Positions 44,868 through 55,652 are shown, numbered from the stretch's first letter. The stretch is DNA of 64,000 nucleotides from Russula earlei (GCA_025769875.1 JAGFNK010000012.1:1-64000); one strand, 5' to 3'. The notes: generated by a model from the sequence alone, not told the origin. Translations and numbers: made by a program.

Positions 44868-45195
44868 TGACACCGCCAGCCCCACTCGTGGGCCATGTTG
44901 CATGGGAGGTCGCAACGGTCGCACCGTTCGACCGTTCAAACTTTGATGTGGTGCCGCAGCACGGTAGTAGGGGGAACACGAGGCTGCTTGATACTGTATA
45001 TAAGGACCTGCCCTATGTCTAAGAGAGGGCAAGTTGAATCTTTTGTCGTATTCCCCCACGAACAATAAGCAGTTACTTTCTCGCCCACTTCTCTCTCCCT
45101 CTCTCTGTCTCTTTCTCTCTCTTTAAGCCACGTCGGACGTGTGCTTAGCTAAGGTTCCCATGCTCGAACTCTGAGTACCGTACGTGGTGGTGACA
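44868..45195 (+). repeat. 3' LTR of Gypsy-2 (328 bp)
   Basis: Same length as the 5' LTR. Preceded by the purine-rich GACGAGGGTGA. At one ancestral CpG this copy reads TG (44896) where the 5' LTR reads CA (38491). Confidence 0.94.
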
Positions 45196-45200
45196 CGTGT

Positions 45201-46605
45201 GGCTTATTCATCAACCGTCCACTCCAGGACGACGACAGGGCATTCTTCCCTTCCCAGAGCTGCTCACCATACCTTGCTCTACCCCTCCATTTCAACCCCC
45301 TAAACCCTCATGGGCTCAAAGCAACGTGCTTCAAAACACCGGCCTGCACCGACACGTACTACTGGCCAAAGGAAGGCTGCCCAAAAAAAAAACTGGTGGA
45401 AATGAAAGTGACAGCTCAGGCACTCCCACTCGACCGAAGCAATCACAACCACGAGCTCAGGCTTCCAAGACATCCCTTCCTGCTATTGATGAGGATGGGG
45501 AGGAAGAGTCCTATGCCTATGTAAATGCAGAAGCCTGGGAACTCACTACAGCACAAATGCACGGACCACAAGACATGCAAAATTGTCGCAAAGGCGCATG
45601 GCCTCGATGTTGACTCACCCACACAGCTATATGGCTGGCCATGAATCGCTTACAAGAGTACATATGTGCGTATTCCTTTCGTGCCATCACCTCTTCGTCC
45701 TCACATCATCATCATCATCATCGCCGCCAGCACGCCACCCTCGCCCCCATCAACCGCCGCACACCCTCGCCCTCAACGCCCCCACCTTCACCATGCACCG
45801 ACGAGTCCCAACGCACAGCCGAAGAGCCCCGTACCACGCCGCTGTCTTCGTTGCCATCGGACGGTGTTGCTACTGTACATTTTGGTATGGTTTTCTCCCC
45901 TTTTTTACTAGACTCTCATTTTGTTAGTCAGAGATCTGCATGCCATCTATGCGTCCATTTCCCAGCCTGCCGCCGTCTTCCCTCTCCCTTTCTACTTCCA
46001 CGCCCCCTCACTCCTCTCCCTCGCATCTGCCATCCAAGTTCTCCAATCATCCCACCCGCAATCGCGTTCGGCAGTGCCATCAGCGCCCAAGCGACCACCC
46101 ACCAGCACTCTCCCTATCCCCCCTCCAGCCTCTCCTTTGCATCATCTCTCCCTCCTCGCGTCGCGACTCGACCACACCCCTCGTCACCACACCTGGCCTC
46201 GGCCATCCTTCACAAATCGCCACATGCCACTACCACAGCCGCTGGAGACCACGACTCAATACCTCACGTTGTCCAGCTTCGGTCCCCTTCTCACGTCTAG
46301 ATTTCCTTTCATATGACTGTCTTTTGTGCTTTTCCTGTCCCTTAGCCTTAGTTCTAACCTGTATCTGCTACCATGTTGAATAAAGTTGCCCTGTTGTTCC
46401 CTTATCATCTGTGTGAACCTGAGTGCAGTCGAATGAACAAACGCGTTCTCGCGTTCCTGCTAGGTGCTCCTCCTCTTTGGAGCTTCGGTCTTATGAAGTC
46501 ATTCTGCATTCTTGGACACACTTCACCGCCCCATGGGCTCAGGTGTGCACTTCCTGGGGGGGCTCCTTCCCGGCACACGACCGTGCTACTGTCACACGAT
46601 ATGAG
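45201..46605. other. TIR-1b right interior, origin unknown
   Basis: No match to TIR-1a. A frame from an ATG at ~45310 encodes a basic start (MGSKQRASKHRPAPTRTTGQ) and, past a run of ten A that shifts the frame, an acidic stretch (IDEDGEEESYAYVNAEAWEL), ending ~45613. 45640-46300 is Ser/Pro/His-rich in every frame, with a CAT run (~45704-45722). It may be captured genomic DNA. Function unknown. Confidence 0.4.
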
Positions 46606-46954
46606 GGAAACGACGTTGCACACCACAACGCTTGAGTCAAAAACACTATGGGGCTGCCTCAAGACAGCCCATGGGTACAACATGAGGGAAAAATAATAGA
46701 TATAGACTGCGATTTTGAGTTGTAATTCATCTAATACACATGTGGAGGTGGCTTGAGACCAGCTCCACCAATTCTCACTCAAATCTCATGAAAACAATGG
46801 GGCTGCCTAGCCCTCATTCAGGCGATTCAGGGACAATAAGTTTTATGTGAATTGAAGCTGTTTTGAGGGAGATATTCGCCCTGCACGTTTGAGAGGGTTT
46901 TCTGTGCCGATTTGGGTGGAATTCAAACTCCGCCAAGTGTGCTGAAAACGGCAA
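46606..46954 (-). repeat. Right terminal inverted repeat of TIR-1b
   Basis: About 349 bp match the TIR family; similarity stops sooner than at the left end, just inside GTGTGCA/TGCACAC. Confidence 0.88.
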
Positions 46955-46956
46955 TA

Positions 46957-47283
46957 AAAGAGATAAGGGGTCCTACCAATTAGTCAAGGATACCTGGGAA
47001 CACCTCCTCAAGAAAACCATGGAACTCCCAACAAACTGGCTCTCTCTTCATGAAGTTTTAGTGGGTAGTCGGTCACCTTAGCTTGCCCCCAAAGCTAGGT
47101 GCCCTGAGTCCCACACTGTCCCCTAACGGGGTCATGCATAAACACATTTTACCCTCACACCTGGTCTGCACACCAGCTACAGTGTGTTAGATAGGGCTGA
47201 ACCCTTTTCTCCTGCTATCTAACCCTTATTCCAGGTAGTTACTTGTACATTAACTATCAGAATAAACACTTTCCAAAAAAAGA
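46957..47283 (+). pseudogene. LINE ORF2 C-terminus and 3' UTR
   Basis: In the LINE frame, about 40 residues (LVKDTWEHLLKKTMELPTNW .. VLVGS) run to TAG at ~47081. About 190 bp of 3' UTR end in an A-rich tail at ~47275. Confidence 0.8.
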
Positions 47284-48954
47284 GAGATGAGTGTGGGGGC
47301 ATAAGTGCATAGCGCACCCAACTCTCCCCCACACTGACATTTCCAAAAAAAGAATATAACAAATATTGACTAAACATCATTATAAATCAAGGTCATGTGA
47401 CATGTAGACAAGGTTTGAGAGCTCTCACACCTCTCCATGCAATGACATTCCCATATATAGTAGCTTACAAAGATGTGGTCATGTGATAAATGTGGGCCGA
47501 TATGGAGGACCTATCTGGTCCATTGGATTGAAAATGGACTGTGGACCCAACTGGACTGGACCAATGGCAACCAAACTTTTGGTTGCAGTTGCCCTATTAT
47601 TCATGCACATGGTTCACAGTCACTATAACATTTCAATTAATAGCCTGTGCTTAGACTGACCACAACTGGTTGTGGACCAGACTTCAGTTTGAGCAAGCCA
47701 AGCATAACTGTAGCTGTGTCAGTGGAATCTGTGGGTGCATTTTTTGTTTCATTCACATGCACTTTCTCATCCTCTCCCCCCCTTTCCTTCCCACTAAACC
47801 TCTCTCCATGGCCAACATGACTACCTGTTCTATTTTTACACCACCACTCAGTATGCAAGTTGTCTCCCATTCACTTACCCACCATGGGCGCTGTGGCTTG
47901 CACACTTGGGCCCCTATGCCTCTTCAAGTATATGGACACCATTGAGTGCCTACTTGCATACCCCAGCATCATCATCATCAACTGTATTAACACCCGCCAC
48001 AACTCTTCACAACTTGATATCTGAATCAGAGCCCCTCCCTCCTGCTTGATTGAATAGTCTTGTTTTCTTGCAACCCTCAAAGGATGTACATACATAAACA
48101 TAAGTATGTTGCTGGTCTCATTGGTGAGTCCTGCAACCTGGTGACAATGGCAGGTCCACCCTGGCAAAAATTTCTCTGGCTCCCATCATCTTGCATTCCT
48201 TTGCACCTCAATGCCCACTGCTTTGCAATCTCCTCCATTATGCGTGGTGACTCCAGGGCAAGACCGAAATGGCCATGAAAACTATCCCATGAACCTGGTA
48301 CATTTGACTTTTTTCTTTTTTTTTAAACACTCTTTTTAACCTCTTCTCACTGCAACAGAATGGCCAGCTCCACAACAACATCATGGCCATCAGAATGCTG
48401 AGGTGTGGACCATGTGTGTGACATGCATTTTGTGCATGCTGTGATGATGATGCAGTCATCAAGGCAGTCAATGGGTGTCTCAGCCTTTTTGTGTGTTTTT
48501 GTGGTCCCAATCCACAAAACTCTTCAAGCAGCTTCTGTCCATGACACACAAGTTCCCTCAAATATCACTGGACTGATTCTCTTTGCAAGCGTGTGTGTTT
48601 TTCCTTACCTTTTCCCATTCTTTTCCTCTTTTTTGGGGCTTTTGGACCTTTCTAATCCACTCTAGATTTGAATACCTGATGGCATGCAACAACATTGTCA
48701 TGTGTTAAGCTCTGTGGTTTCTTTTTTTTATTTCCATTGCCTTCTCTCCTGTGTGTGCAATTTTTGCATGCATTTTTCTTTTTCATTTTTATGAGCCCTC
48801 TCTCATTCCCTCCCCCCTCTCCTCAAGTACTCCATGCCTCTTCCAGATGCAATCATGCAATCCCCATGCTTGACCTGGATGACAAGACACACTGGGTGGA
48901 TAGCATCTTATGACCCTACAACAGCATTGGATTTTTACATTTTTATTTTTATAG
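47284..48954. repeat. Decayed repeats, no intact gene
   Basis: 47330-47410 shares TTTCCAAAAAAAGA..ATTATAAATCAAGGTCATGTGAC with 51925-51990. 47465-47950 is the inverted partner of 28331-28800. 48000-48950 has pyrimidine-rich and TG-rich sequence in which I recognise nothing; it may hold the decayed front of the uS2 copy. Confidence 0.5.
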
Positions 48955-49190
48955 CAACAGGCTGCTTCACTCTAGGCTCATTCATGAACTACATCACATG
49001 CTCATTCAAGGAGCCCTGGCTGATAATTGTGATGGACTTGTGCATTGACCACCAAGCAATCCGCAAGGTGTCCTACATCCACATCCCTGTCATCCTGCTC
49101 ATGGACATCGACATATTGCTCAAGTTTGTTGATGTGGCCAACCCCATGAACAACAAGTCACACCATGTGATTGGTGCAAGAATGCAATGA
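48955..49190 (+). pseudogene. 40S ribosomal protein uS2 (RPSA/S0) fragment
   Basis: After a likely splice acceptor (TTTTTATAG) about 75 residues match the central part of uS2: [56 protein letters not shown]. uS2 is a small-subunit protein at the mRNA exit region. Substitutions from the conserved family sequence are largely Arg to Cys/Trp/His, Thr to Met, Pro to Leu and Ala to Val, as expected when CpG becomes TpG or CpA. No start, no continuation after about 49170; non-functional. Confidence 0.75.
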
Positions 49191-49344
49191 TGACCCACCA
49201 GCTGCCCCAGTCTCATGAGCAACTGCTCATGGGGTGAATTGTGGTGGAATGGCACTGATGACAACAGCACACCCAACCACTGCCACAAGCCTCTGCTCAT
49301 GCAGTGGATGGGGTTAATAATCCCTGGATCATTAGGCATGAGTT

Positions 49345-49550
49345 GTCTGTCAGCCCTGCTAGCCTGGCAGTATAATCACTATGGAACATTGCAGGATCAA
49401 CAGGGTAAATGGAGGATGAATGTAATGCATATGGCGGTGGTTGGGGAGGATAAGCATGTGGAACTGGAGGCTGACTATAGGCCTGCTGCTGTGGATATAT
49501 TGACATCTTGTGGAACAACTCAAATGTTTGAGCAAAAACCTCATTAGATG
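49345..49550 (-). pseudogene. Possible Pcf11-like N-terminal fragment
   Basis: On the minus strand a Pro/Tyr/Gln-rich leader (MSIYPQQQAYSQPP) is followed by VDPAMFHSDYTARLAGL and TDNSCLMIQGL. This resembles the first helices of the CTD-interacting domain of Pcf11, a pre-mRNA 3'-end processing factor (RL..LT.NSRP.IQ.L). Similarity ends after IQGL. Only ~25 residues support the call. Confidence 0.4.
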
Positions 49551-49745
49551 ATGGGAGCATGAGGCTTTCAAGGTTGAAGGTGAAGGCGAGTGGGAGGCAA
49601 ACAAGGAGGCATGAGTGATGAAGTAAGTGAGCTAGGGGTGAGTGAGGAAACAGAGGCACAGGCAACAAAGAGAGACTTGGGGCAGCCATGATATTTGTTG
49701 ATTGGCTTGCGTAAGGCTTGAGTCAGACTATGAAGGATTTTAGAG

Positions 49746-50276
49746 TGTTAAGATCAGATTGATCTTATCGTTAACTCTTAGTGGAAGAGTTGCTTGATTT
49801 AGTTCAAGCACTAAACTTCGATCCCTTTGATATTATCTCAGGAAGAATAGATGTAAGAGAAAAGAGGGGCCTCTTCCACCTGAGTACTCCTATAGACTTG
49901 AGTAGAGAGTTTTAACAAGATGAATTGTTTTTAGAAAAGAGTAAGTCGAGTGTAAGGCTCGACTTCACAGTACCACAGACTATTTATACGATATCTCCAT
50001 AACTACTGATCCAATTCGTACAACACTTGAGGTGCACATAGTTGAAAACCAGTAGTATCCAAATACACAGGGTGCAATTCAAGAATGTAAGAAATGACTC
50101 ACGCATGAGTCATTCTTTCCTAGTATCTGTCATCAATCAGTAAGTAGTGAGTAAGCCATTACCAATCAATCAGTAAGCAGATCAATAAGCAATCACTAAG
50201 CCAGATGAGTAAACACAAATGAGTCACCGGAGCATAGGTAAGCAGACGAGAACGAGGAGACGCAAGAATCCTAACA
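49746..50276 (-). mobile_element. Solo LTR, family LTR-4, copy b (531 bp)
   Basis: TGTTAAGATC..CCTAACA flanked by TAGAG at 49741-49745 and 50277-50281. TATAAATAG is on the minus strand (49988-49980). ATGACTCA and TGAGTCAT at 50094-50113 lie 105 nt upstream of it, the same spacing as in copy a. Confidence 0.95.
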
Positions 50277-50411
50277 TAGAGGGGAATGAGACTATGGATT
50301 CGCTCCCAACTGCAAAAAAACAATCTATACTATTTAAACGAATTCCAAATCCATGAGTACCATACCTGATGCTCTAAACCAGACTAAAACTCCTGAGGAA
50401 TGTTTGTGAGG

Positions 50412-51292
50412 TGTTACACCATTTTCCTTTTATGTTTACTTCTTACCTTTGCTATGGACTGCTTGCTTTCATACGTCCCTTTACCTACTGGTCTCGTGAT
50501 CTCTTACATCTTGTGATCCCTTCTGTGTTATCATGTGATCCATACATGTCCAGGTAACACTGGATTGCTGTTACTTTCCCTTTGTTTGGTTCTCTTTCCA
50601 TTTATATTCACTTCTTAGTTTCAACTGTGCAATGCTGCACACTTACTGTGCAGCACAGTTACTTGGTTATGACTCATTTGTGGCCTCATTTCTATGACTC
50701 CTACTTATTATGACTCCTACTATACTAGTAGCACAGTCAAAGCGCAGCTATTGCTGCACTTCTCCTGTATATATAAGCTCAGTACTTTGTGACCAAAGCC
50801 CTAAGCTTGGTCTCTTGTAGAATCCAACCTACTCTTGTCCAACATATTCGCCTGCAACCCACTTCACTCCTAATCCTCAAACCACATTCACATCTCCATC
50901 TCACCAACTCTTCACACACACCAACTACCATCTACTCTACCTATCCCTTCCTTCCCTAAGAGTCTCTCTTCACTCCCCTGAGAAGAGCTCTCCTCCTTTA
51001 AGACCTACCTTCCTCTACTCTCTCTGCATTGTTCAAGGTCTCTGACAGACTTGAATGCATATAGCTAGTGGAACCAGCCCTAGTCTATCCCATTACAAAC
51101 TTACCCTAGCTTCTCAATGGACCGAGTTGTACTAGGAAGGGTCTATTGGCCATAACCTGTTTAGCATAAAACACTTCAACTGCTGCAGGGATCCTTACTC
51201 TTTATACACAGGAACCGGCCCATTTCTTGAACACATCTCTACTATTGACTTGTCTTTGCGCTTGAGAACTGACATGGCTAGTTACCGTAACA
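50412..51292 (+). mobile_element. Solo LTR, family LTR-3, copy a (881 bp)
   Basis: TGTTACACC..CCGTAACA flanked by TGAGG at 50407-50411 and 51293-51297. ATGACTCAT at 50669, two ATGACTCCTACT units at 50694 and 50710, and TATATATAAG at 50768. Confidence 0.95.
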
Positions 51293-51297
51293 TGAGG

Positions 51298-52085
51298 TGA
51301 GGATGGGGCAGTGAGGCCATGGAATGAAGGACCATTGTGTCCAGTGTGTCGACAAGTGAGCCTGGTGAAAGGCATTCAGGACTGGGTAAGATGGTCAAAG
51401 CAGTACAATGAGACACAATGGCATCAGGTGGGCTGGGGTGTGTATGCATGATGAAATGGATTTGAGATTGGATGAGACGGCAGCAAGATGTTGATGAAAG
51501 AAGTTGGGGGGAAAGGCAAGGCAGCAGAGGTGGAAGTGATGAAAGAAAAGACAATGTGAGCAGAGTGGGGATGAAAGGTGGCTGGAGACAGTGATGGCAA
51601 AGGCGATGAAGGAGAGTTGACACAAGTGGAATGGAGGGTGAAAGGCAGGGCATAGCACAAGCACTCATTGGCGAAAGGCAAGCAATGGTGATGTCATCTG
51701 GGATATTGACATTGATGCTCCAGCCTTCATGTGTGTGGTAAGAGATGGCAAAAAGAATATGAGGAAAAGAAGAGATGGGGGCATGAGCATGTGGCATGTG
51801 GGAGGTGCACCTCATGGGAGTGCAAGTCATTTTCACCTTCATGGGGATTGTTGGGGATTGTCAACTCTCAACCAGCCAATACTCCCTTGTGCTCATGTGA
51901 CTCTGAGACCAGTGGGGACTGGGTCAACATTTCCAAAAAAAAGAAAGTAGAACAAATATATCATTATAAATCAAGGTCATGTGACATGTAGACTGTGACA
52001 TGTAGAGAAATACAATCCAGGTTGTGATGCAACCATGTCATATGCAAACAGAGACAAACAATTTGTAATGGTTTTTACCATTTTA
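51298..52085. other. No gene recognised
   Basis: TG/CA-rich sequence with incidental frames. 51925-51990 repeats the A-rich segment found at 47330-47410. Confidence 0.5.
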
Positions 52086-52504
52086 GGAAAGTCAGTGTGG
52101 GGGAGAGTAAGGGGACTTTGAGATATGGCAATTCAAAATTTCACACTCAGATCACACCCAAAAATTGAAACTTCAAGAACTGAGAATTAGACCCCAACTC
52201 TTAGGCTGCACCTAGATACAGTACATGAGATCCCACTGTAGAAGTTTCAAGTCAATCAATTCAGAAACAGTTGAGATATGGCAGTTCAAAGTTTTGCACT
52301 CATGTTAGCACCCAAAAATTGACATGTCAAGAACTGAATATTAGGCTCCCATATTTTAGCTGCACCTAGATACAGTATATAAGGTTCTACTGTGAAAGTT
52401 TCAAGGCAATCTGTTGAGAAATTGTTGAGATATAGCAGTTTTTAATTTGGAATTGAAATGACATCCAAAAATGGCAAGTGCAAGGTCATGTGAAAATGAC
52501 AGTA

Positions 52505-52690
52505 ACAAGACTAAACCAACTTAGAGAAGAAGTAGCCACCTCCCTGAACCAAGCAGCTGAAATCATGAAACAATCAGGACCACAGACCCCAATGTTTTGC
52601 TTTAAAGAAGGAGACCAAATATGGTCAGAAGCTACAAACTTATAAACCACTCACCCAAAAGCAAAACTAGCCCCTTGATGCTATGGACCA
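52505..52690 (+). pseudogene. Fragment of a third gypsy integrase (C-terminal, GD.W..TNL module)
   Basis: In the spacer of the inverted array one frame reads LREEVATSLNQAAEIMKQSG, then FKEGDQIWSEATNL, TGA/TAA-type breaks, and KLAP.CYGPF. This is the segment before the GPF module in chromovirus integrases, compare 43500-43600. The rest of that element is missing. Confidence 0.65.
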
Positions 52691-52926
52691 TTTATGTCAT
52701 TTTCATGTAACCTTGCACTTGCCATTTTTGGATGTTATTTCAAGAGCAAAATTAAAACTGCTACTGTATATCTCAACAGTTTCTCAACAGATTGCCTTGA
52801 AACTTTGACAGTAGAACCTTATATACTGTATCTAGGTGCAGCTAAAATATGGGAACCTAACATTCAGTTCTTGGCATGTGAATTTTCAGGTGCTGACATG
52901 AGTGCAAAACTTTGAACTGCCATATC

Positions 52927-53835
52927 TGTTACAACATTTTCCTTTTATGTTTACCTTTTACCTTTTTGCTATGGACTGCTTGCTTTTGTACATCCCGTTA
53001 CTTACCAGTCTCATGATCTCTTATGTCTCGTGATCCCTTCTCTGTTATCATGTGATCCATACACATCCAGGTAACACTGGATTGCTGTTACTTTCCCTTT
53101 GTTTGGTTCTCTTTCCATTTATATTCATTTCTTAGCTTTGACTGTGCAATGCTGCGCATTTACTGTGCAGCACAGTTACTTGGTTATGACTCATTTGTGG
53201 CCTCATTCTTATGACTCCTACTTACTATGACTCCTACTTACTATGACTCCTACTATACTAGTAGCACAGTCAAAGCACAGCTATTTCTGTGCTTCTCCTG
53301 TATATATATAAGCTCAGTACTTTGTGACCAAAGCCCTAAGCTTGGTCTCTTGTAGAATCCAACCTACTCTTGTCCAACATATTCTCCTGCAACCCACTTC
53401 ACTCCTAATCCTCAAACCACAACCACATCTCCATCTCACCAACTCTTCACACACACACACACACCATCTACCATCTACTCTACCTTCTCCCTCCCTCCCC
53501 TAAGAGTCTCTCTACACTCTACTAAGAGCTCTCTTCCTTAAAGACCTACCTTCCTCTACTCTCTCTTGCATTGTTCAAGGTCTACGACAGACTTGAACAC
53601 ATATAGCTAGTGGAACTGGCCCTAGTCTATCCCATTACAAACTTACCCTAGCTTTTCAACAGACCAAGTTGTACTAGGAAGGGTCTATTGGCCATAACCT
53701 GTTTAGCATAAAACACTTTGACCACTGCAGGGATCCTTACTCTTTAACAATGGGAACCAGCCTGTTCTTTGAAAACACTTCTACTATCCAACTTGTCTTC
53801 AGGCTTGAGAACTGACACGGCTAGTTACTGTGACA
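52927..53835 (+). mobile_element. Solo LTR, family LTR-3, copy c (909 bp)
   Basis: TGTTACAAC..ACTGTGACA flanked by ATATC at 52922-52926 and 53836-53840. Carries three ATGACTCCTACTTACT units (53211, 53227, 53243) and a longer CA run (~53448) than the other copies. Confidence 0.95.
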
Positions 53836-54041
53836 ATATCTCAACTGTTTTTCAATCAATTTTCTTGAAACTTCAACAGTGGGATCTCATGTCCTGTATC
53901 TAGGTGCAGCCCAAGAGTTGTGGTCTAATTCTTAGTTCTTGAAGTTTCAATTTTTGGGTGTGATCTGAGTGTGAAATTTCGAACTGCCATATCTCAACTG
54001 TTTCTCAATAGATTGTCTTGAAACTTGGACAGTAGAACCCT

Positions 54042-54548
54042 TGTTGAAGATAGAGGGCACAGGTTATGTGATAACAATAAGATCCTCAAGATCTATTGAA
54101 AGATATTTCAGTTTGTGTAAGACAAAACTGTAATTCAGTAGTACCCATCAAAAGATATCTACAACATGTGATTAGATGTGATAGATAAGATAGGAAACAG
54201 TAAGTACTCACTTCAGTTTGTGTAAGACAGAACTGAAGTGATCTAGCTAATTGAGTGCCTCTTAAATACATGAGAGCATCTCTAAACAAAGTAATCATAA
54301 CTACCAACTTGTTTCATAAAAGCTCAGTCGTTAGTAGCTACCGATTGTCAACAATTAACTTATCATTGTAACTAACGCAGATCTCAGTGCATGAGCTGAG
54401 CTGGTCCATGTGATCCAGCACATGAGTGATGCATGTGAGCAGGGAGTGCCCAGTCCATAGGAGCCGATGTGTCAATGCGCCTTGGCTGTGATTATATCAC
54501 AACGTCCCAGGGTAGTGATAACACACCAAATCAATGATCATCTCAACA
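54042..54548 (-). mobile_element. Solo LTR, diverged relative of Copia-2 LTR (LTR-2 family, 507 bp)
   Basis: On the minus strand it starts TGTTGAGATGATC and ends CTATCTTCAACA, sharing blocks with the Copia-2 LTR (GCGTTAGTTAC, GACAATCGGTAGCTACT, AAACTGAAGTGAGTA). Flanks ACCCT and ACCTT differ by one base, consistent with an old duplication. Confidence 0.8.
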
Positions 54549-54655
54549 ACCTTATATATCATATCTAGGTGCAACTAAAATATGGGAGCCTAATATTCAG
54601 TTCTTGAAGTTTCGATTTTTGGGTGCTGATCTGTGTGCAAAATTTCAAACTGCCA

Positions 54656-55039
54656 TGTTGCACAGCATAGAGTGCAGCTAATGGGCTAAGCAACCCACCT
54701 CAGAGGTTGTGCTAATGCTCAAGTGATATTGGGGTGTAGAGCAATGTGTATACTTGTCTACATGTATGGTATTTATACCTCTATGACCCAGGGCTGTTCC
54801 TAAGACCAAAAGAGGTGACTACAGGTGTCCACTATATCATGCACTCAGTGATGTGTGATGTGGATACATTCTAGATGCAATATAAGGCTGCATCTTGTGA
54901 TAGATAGTGTAGTATGCATAACCCTAGTCCCATATGTGTATATACTAAGTTCTATCTAACACATAATATTGAGCAGCAGATCTAGAACCTTGTATGAAGG
55001 TCTTTGCCTTCTTTGATCTGTTCAGGTTCCAGTTCAACA
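54656..55039 (-). mobile_element. Solo LTR, family LTR-1 (Copia-1), 384 bp
   Basis: Reverse complement of 55653-56037, flanked by TGCCA at 54651-54655 and 55040-55044. Confidence 0.95.
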
Positions 55040-55190
55040 TGCCATATCTCAACCATTTCTCAATGAATTGCCTTGAAACTTGGACATTAGAACCTCATGT
55101 ACCGCATCTAGATACAACCAAATAATGGGTTTCACTTGTTGAATTTTCACATTTTGGAGTGCTGACTCCAAGCATGATAAAATTACATTC

Positions 55191-55652
55191 TGTACAGTTG
55201 AATACATGATATAATACAAATAATGCAAGGCATGTGTTGAGGCAGCAATTGCAATTGCACATGAATGGGCAAGGGGAGGCAAGGCAAGGTGGGCTGCGAG
55301 CCCTCACATATGGTGGCAGTGAATGATGGTGAATGATGAAGGGGTGGCTTGGTAGGTTGGAGTGACATGGTGAGCGACAATCTGCTGGGGGTCAGTCAAA
55401 AATCATGATTATTTGGTGAGAAAAATATCAATAGACATGGGACTGGAGGGAATGGGAATGAAATGTGTGTGTGCATGTTTCCAAGGGTGAGAAGGGCACC
55501 ATCAAACAAGGGCATGATGCCAAGCATCATGAAGAACATGCCAAACAAGGTCAGCCCAACAATATCATCAAGATCATCTGGAGAATGCAGGTATGGCCAC
55601 AGGGATGGGTCCCAAGGCACAAGTGCACAGGGTGCGGGGGAGGTGGCATTGC
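55191..55652. other. Decayed sequence upstream of Copia-1b, including a Got1-like fragment
   Basis: TG/CA-rich sequence. The only recognisable part is the short minus-strand segment at 55477-55565. Confidence 0.5.
55477..55565 (-). pseudogene. Possible Got1-like vesicle transport protein fragment
   Basis: About 29 residues on the minus strand (VGLTLFGMFFMMLGIMPLF, then DGALLTLGN) resemble the first membrane hairpin of Got1, a Golgi transport protein (GVGLT.FG.FF...G....FD..LL..GN). The frame is bounded by the LTR upstream and by unrelated sequence after LGN. Too short to be certain. Confidence 0.45.

Larger units (their letters stand above)
38463..45195 (+). mobile_element. Gypsy-2: Ty3/gypsy chromovirus, complete structure, decayed
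   Basis: Two 328 bp LTRs enclose gag-pol with a chromodomain and an extra 3' coding region, 6733 bp in all. The target copy CGTGT is at 38458-38462 and 45196-45200. It sits inside TIR-1b. Gag, protease and RT share one frame, as in Tf1-type elements with a single polyprotein. Confidence 0.95.
36986..46954. mobile_element. TIR-1b: second long-TIR element, holding Gypsy-2
   Basis: Ends TTGCTGTTTTCAGTG and ..GTGCTGAAAACGGCAA are flanked by TA (36984-36985, 46955-46956). Removing it joins TKI to KRDKGSYQLVKDTW in one LINE frame. Net of Gypsy-2 it is about 3.2 kb. The left interior (37491-38445) matches TIR-1a, but the right interior (45201-46605) does not, so the two copies are not simple deletion variants. 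Confidence 0.87.
31041..47283 (+). mobile_element. LINE (Tad1-like, with RNase H), interrupted by TIR-1b and Gypsy-2
   Basis: ORF1, ORF2 and an A-rich 3' end (TTTCCAAAAAAAGAG, ~47275) make up a non-LTR retrotransposon of about 6.3 kb once the 9969 bp insert at 36986-46954 and one TA are removed. The clade is judged from an apurinic-type endonuclease at the ORF2 start, RT, a downstream RNase H and a Cys/His tail. The 5' end is unclear; 31041 is the first ATG, and sequence just before it belongs to the flank of gene copy B, so the copy may be 5'-truncated. Confidence 0.9.
52086..55190. repeat. Inverted array of ~155 bp units, punctured by three solo LTRs
   Basis: Units are marked by GCCATATCTCAAC..TTGAAACTT..CTAGGTGCAGC. 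Two to three units in one orientation (52086-52490) face four in the other (52693-55190), across a central spacer. The right arm is interrupted by LTRs at 52927, 54042 and 54656, each inserted within a unit. Not a known satellite to me. Confidence 0.75.

Noticed and set aside
43996..45022. Pol frame of Gypsy-2 continuing as a long C-terminal domain to 45022
   Set aside because: It runs through the 3' LTR and has a composition typical of an out-of-frame GC-rich shadow; the frame starting at 43996 is more protein-like.
52086..55190. CRISPR-like or centromeric satellite array
   Set aside because: Units are not separated by unique spacers, there are only about seven, and they are in opposed orientations; nothing identifies a centromere.
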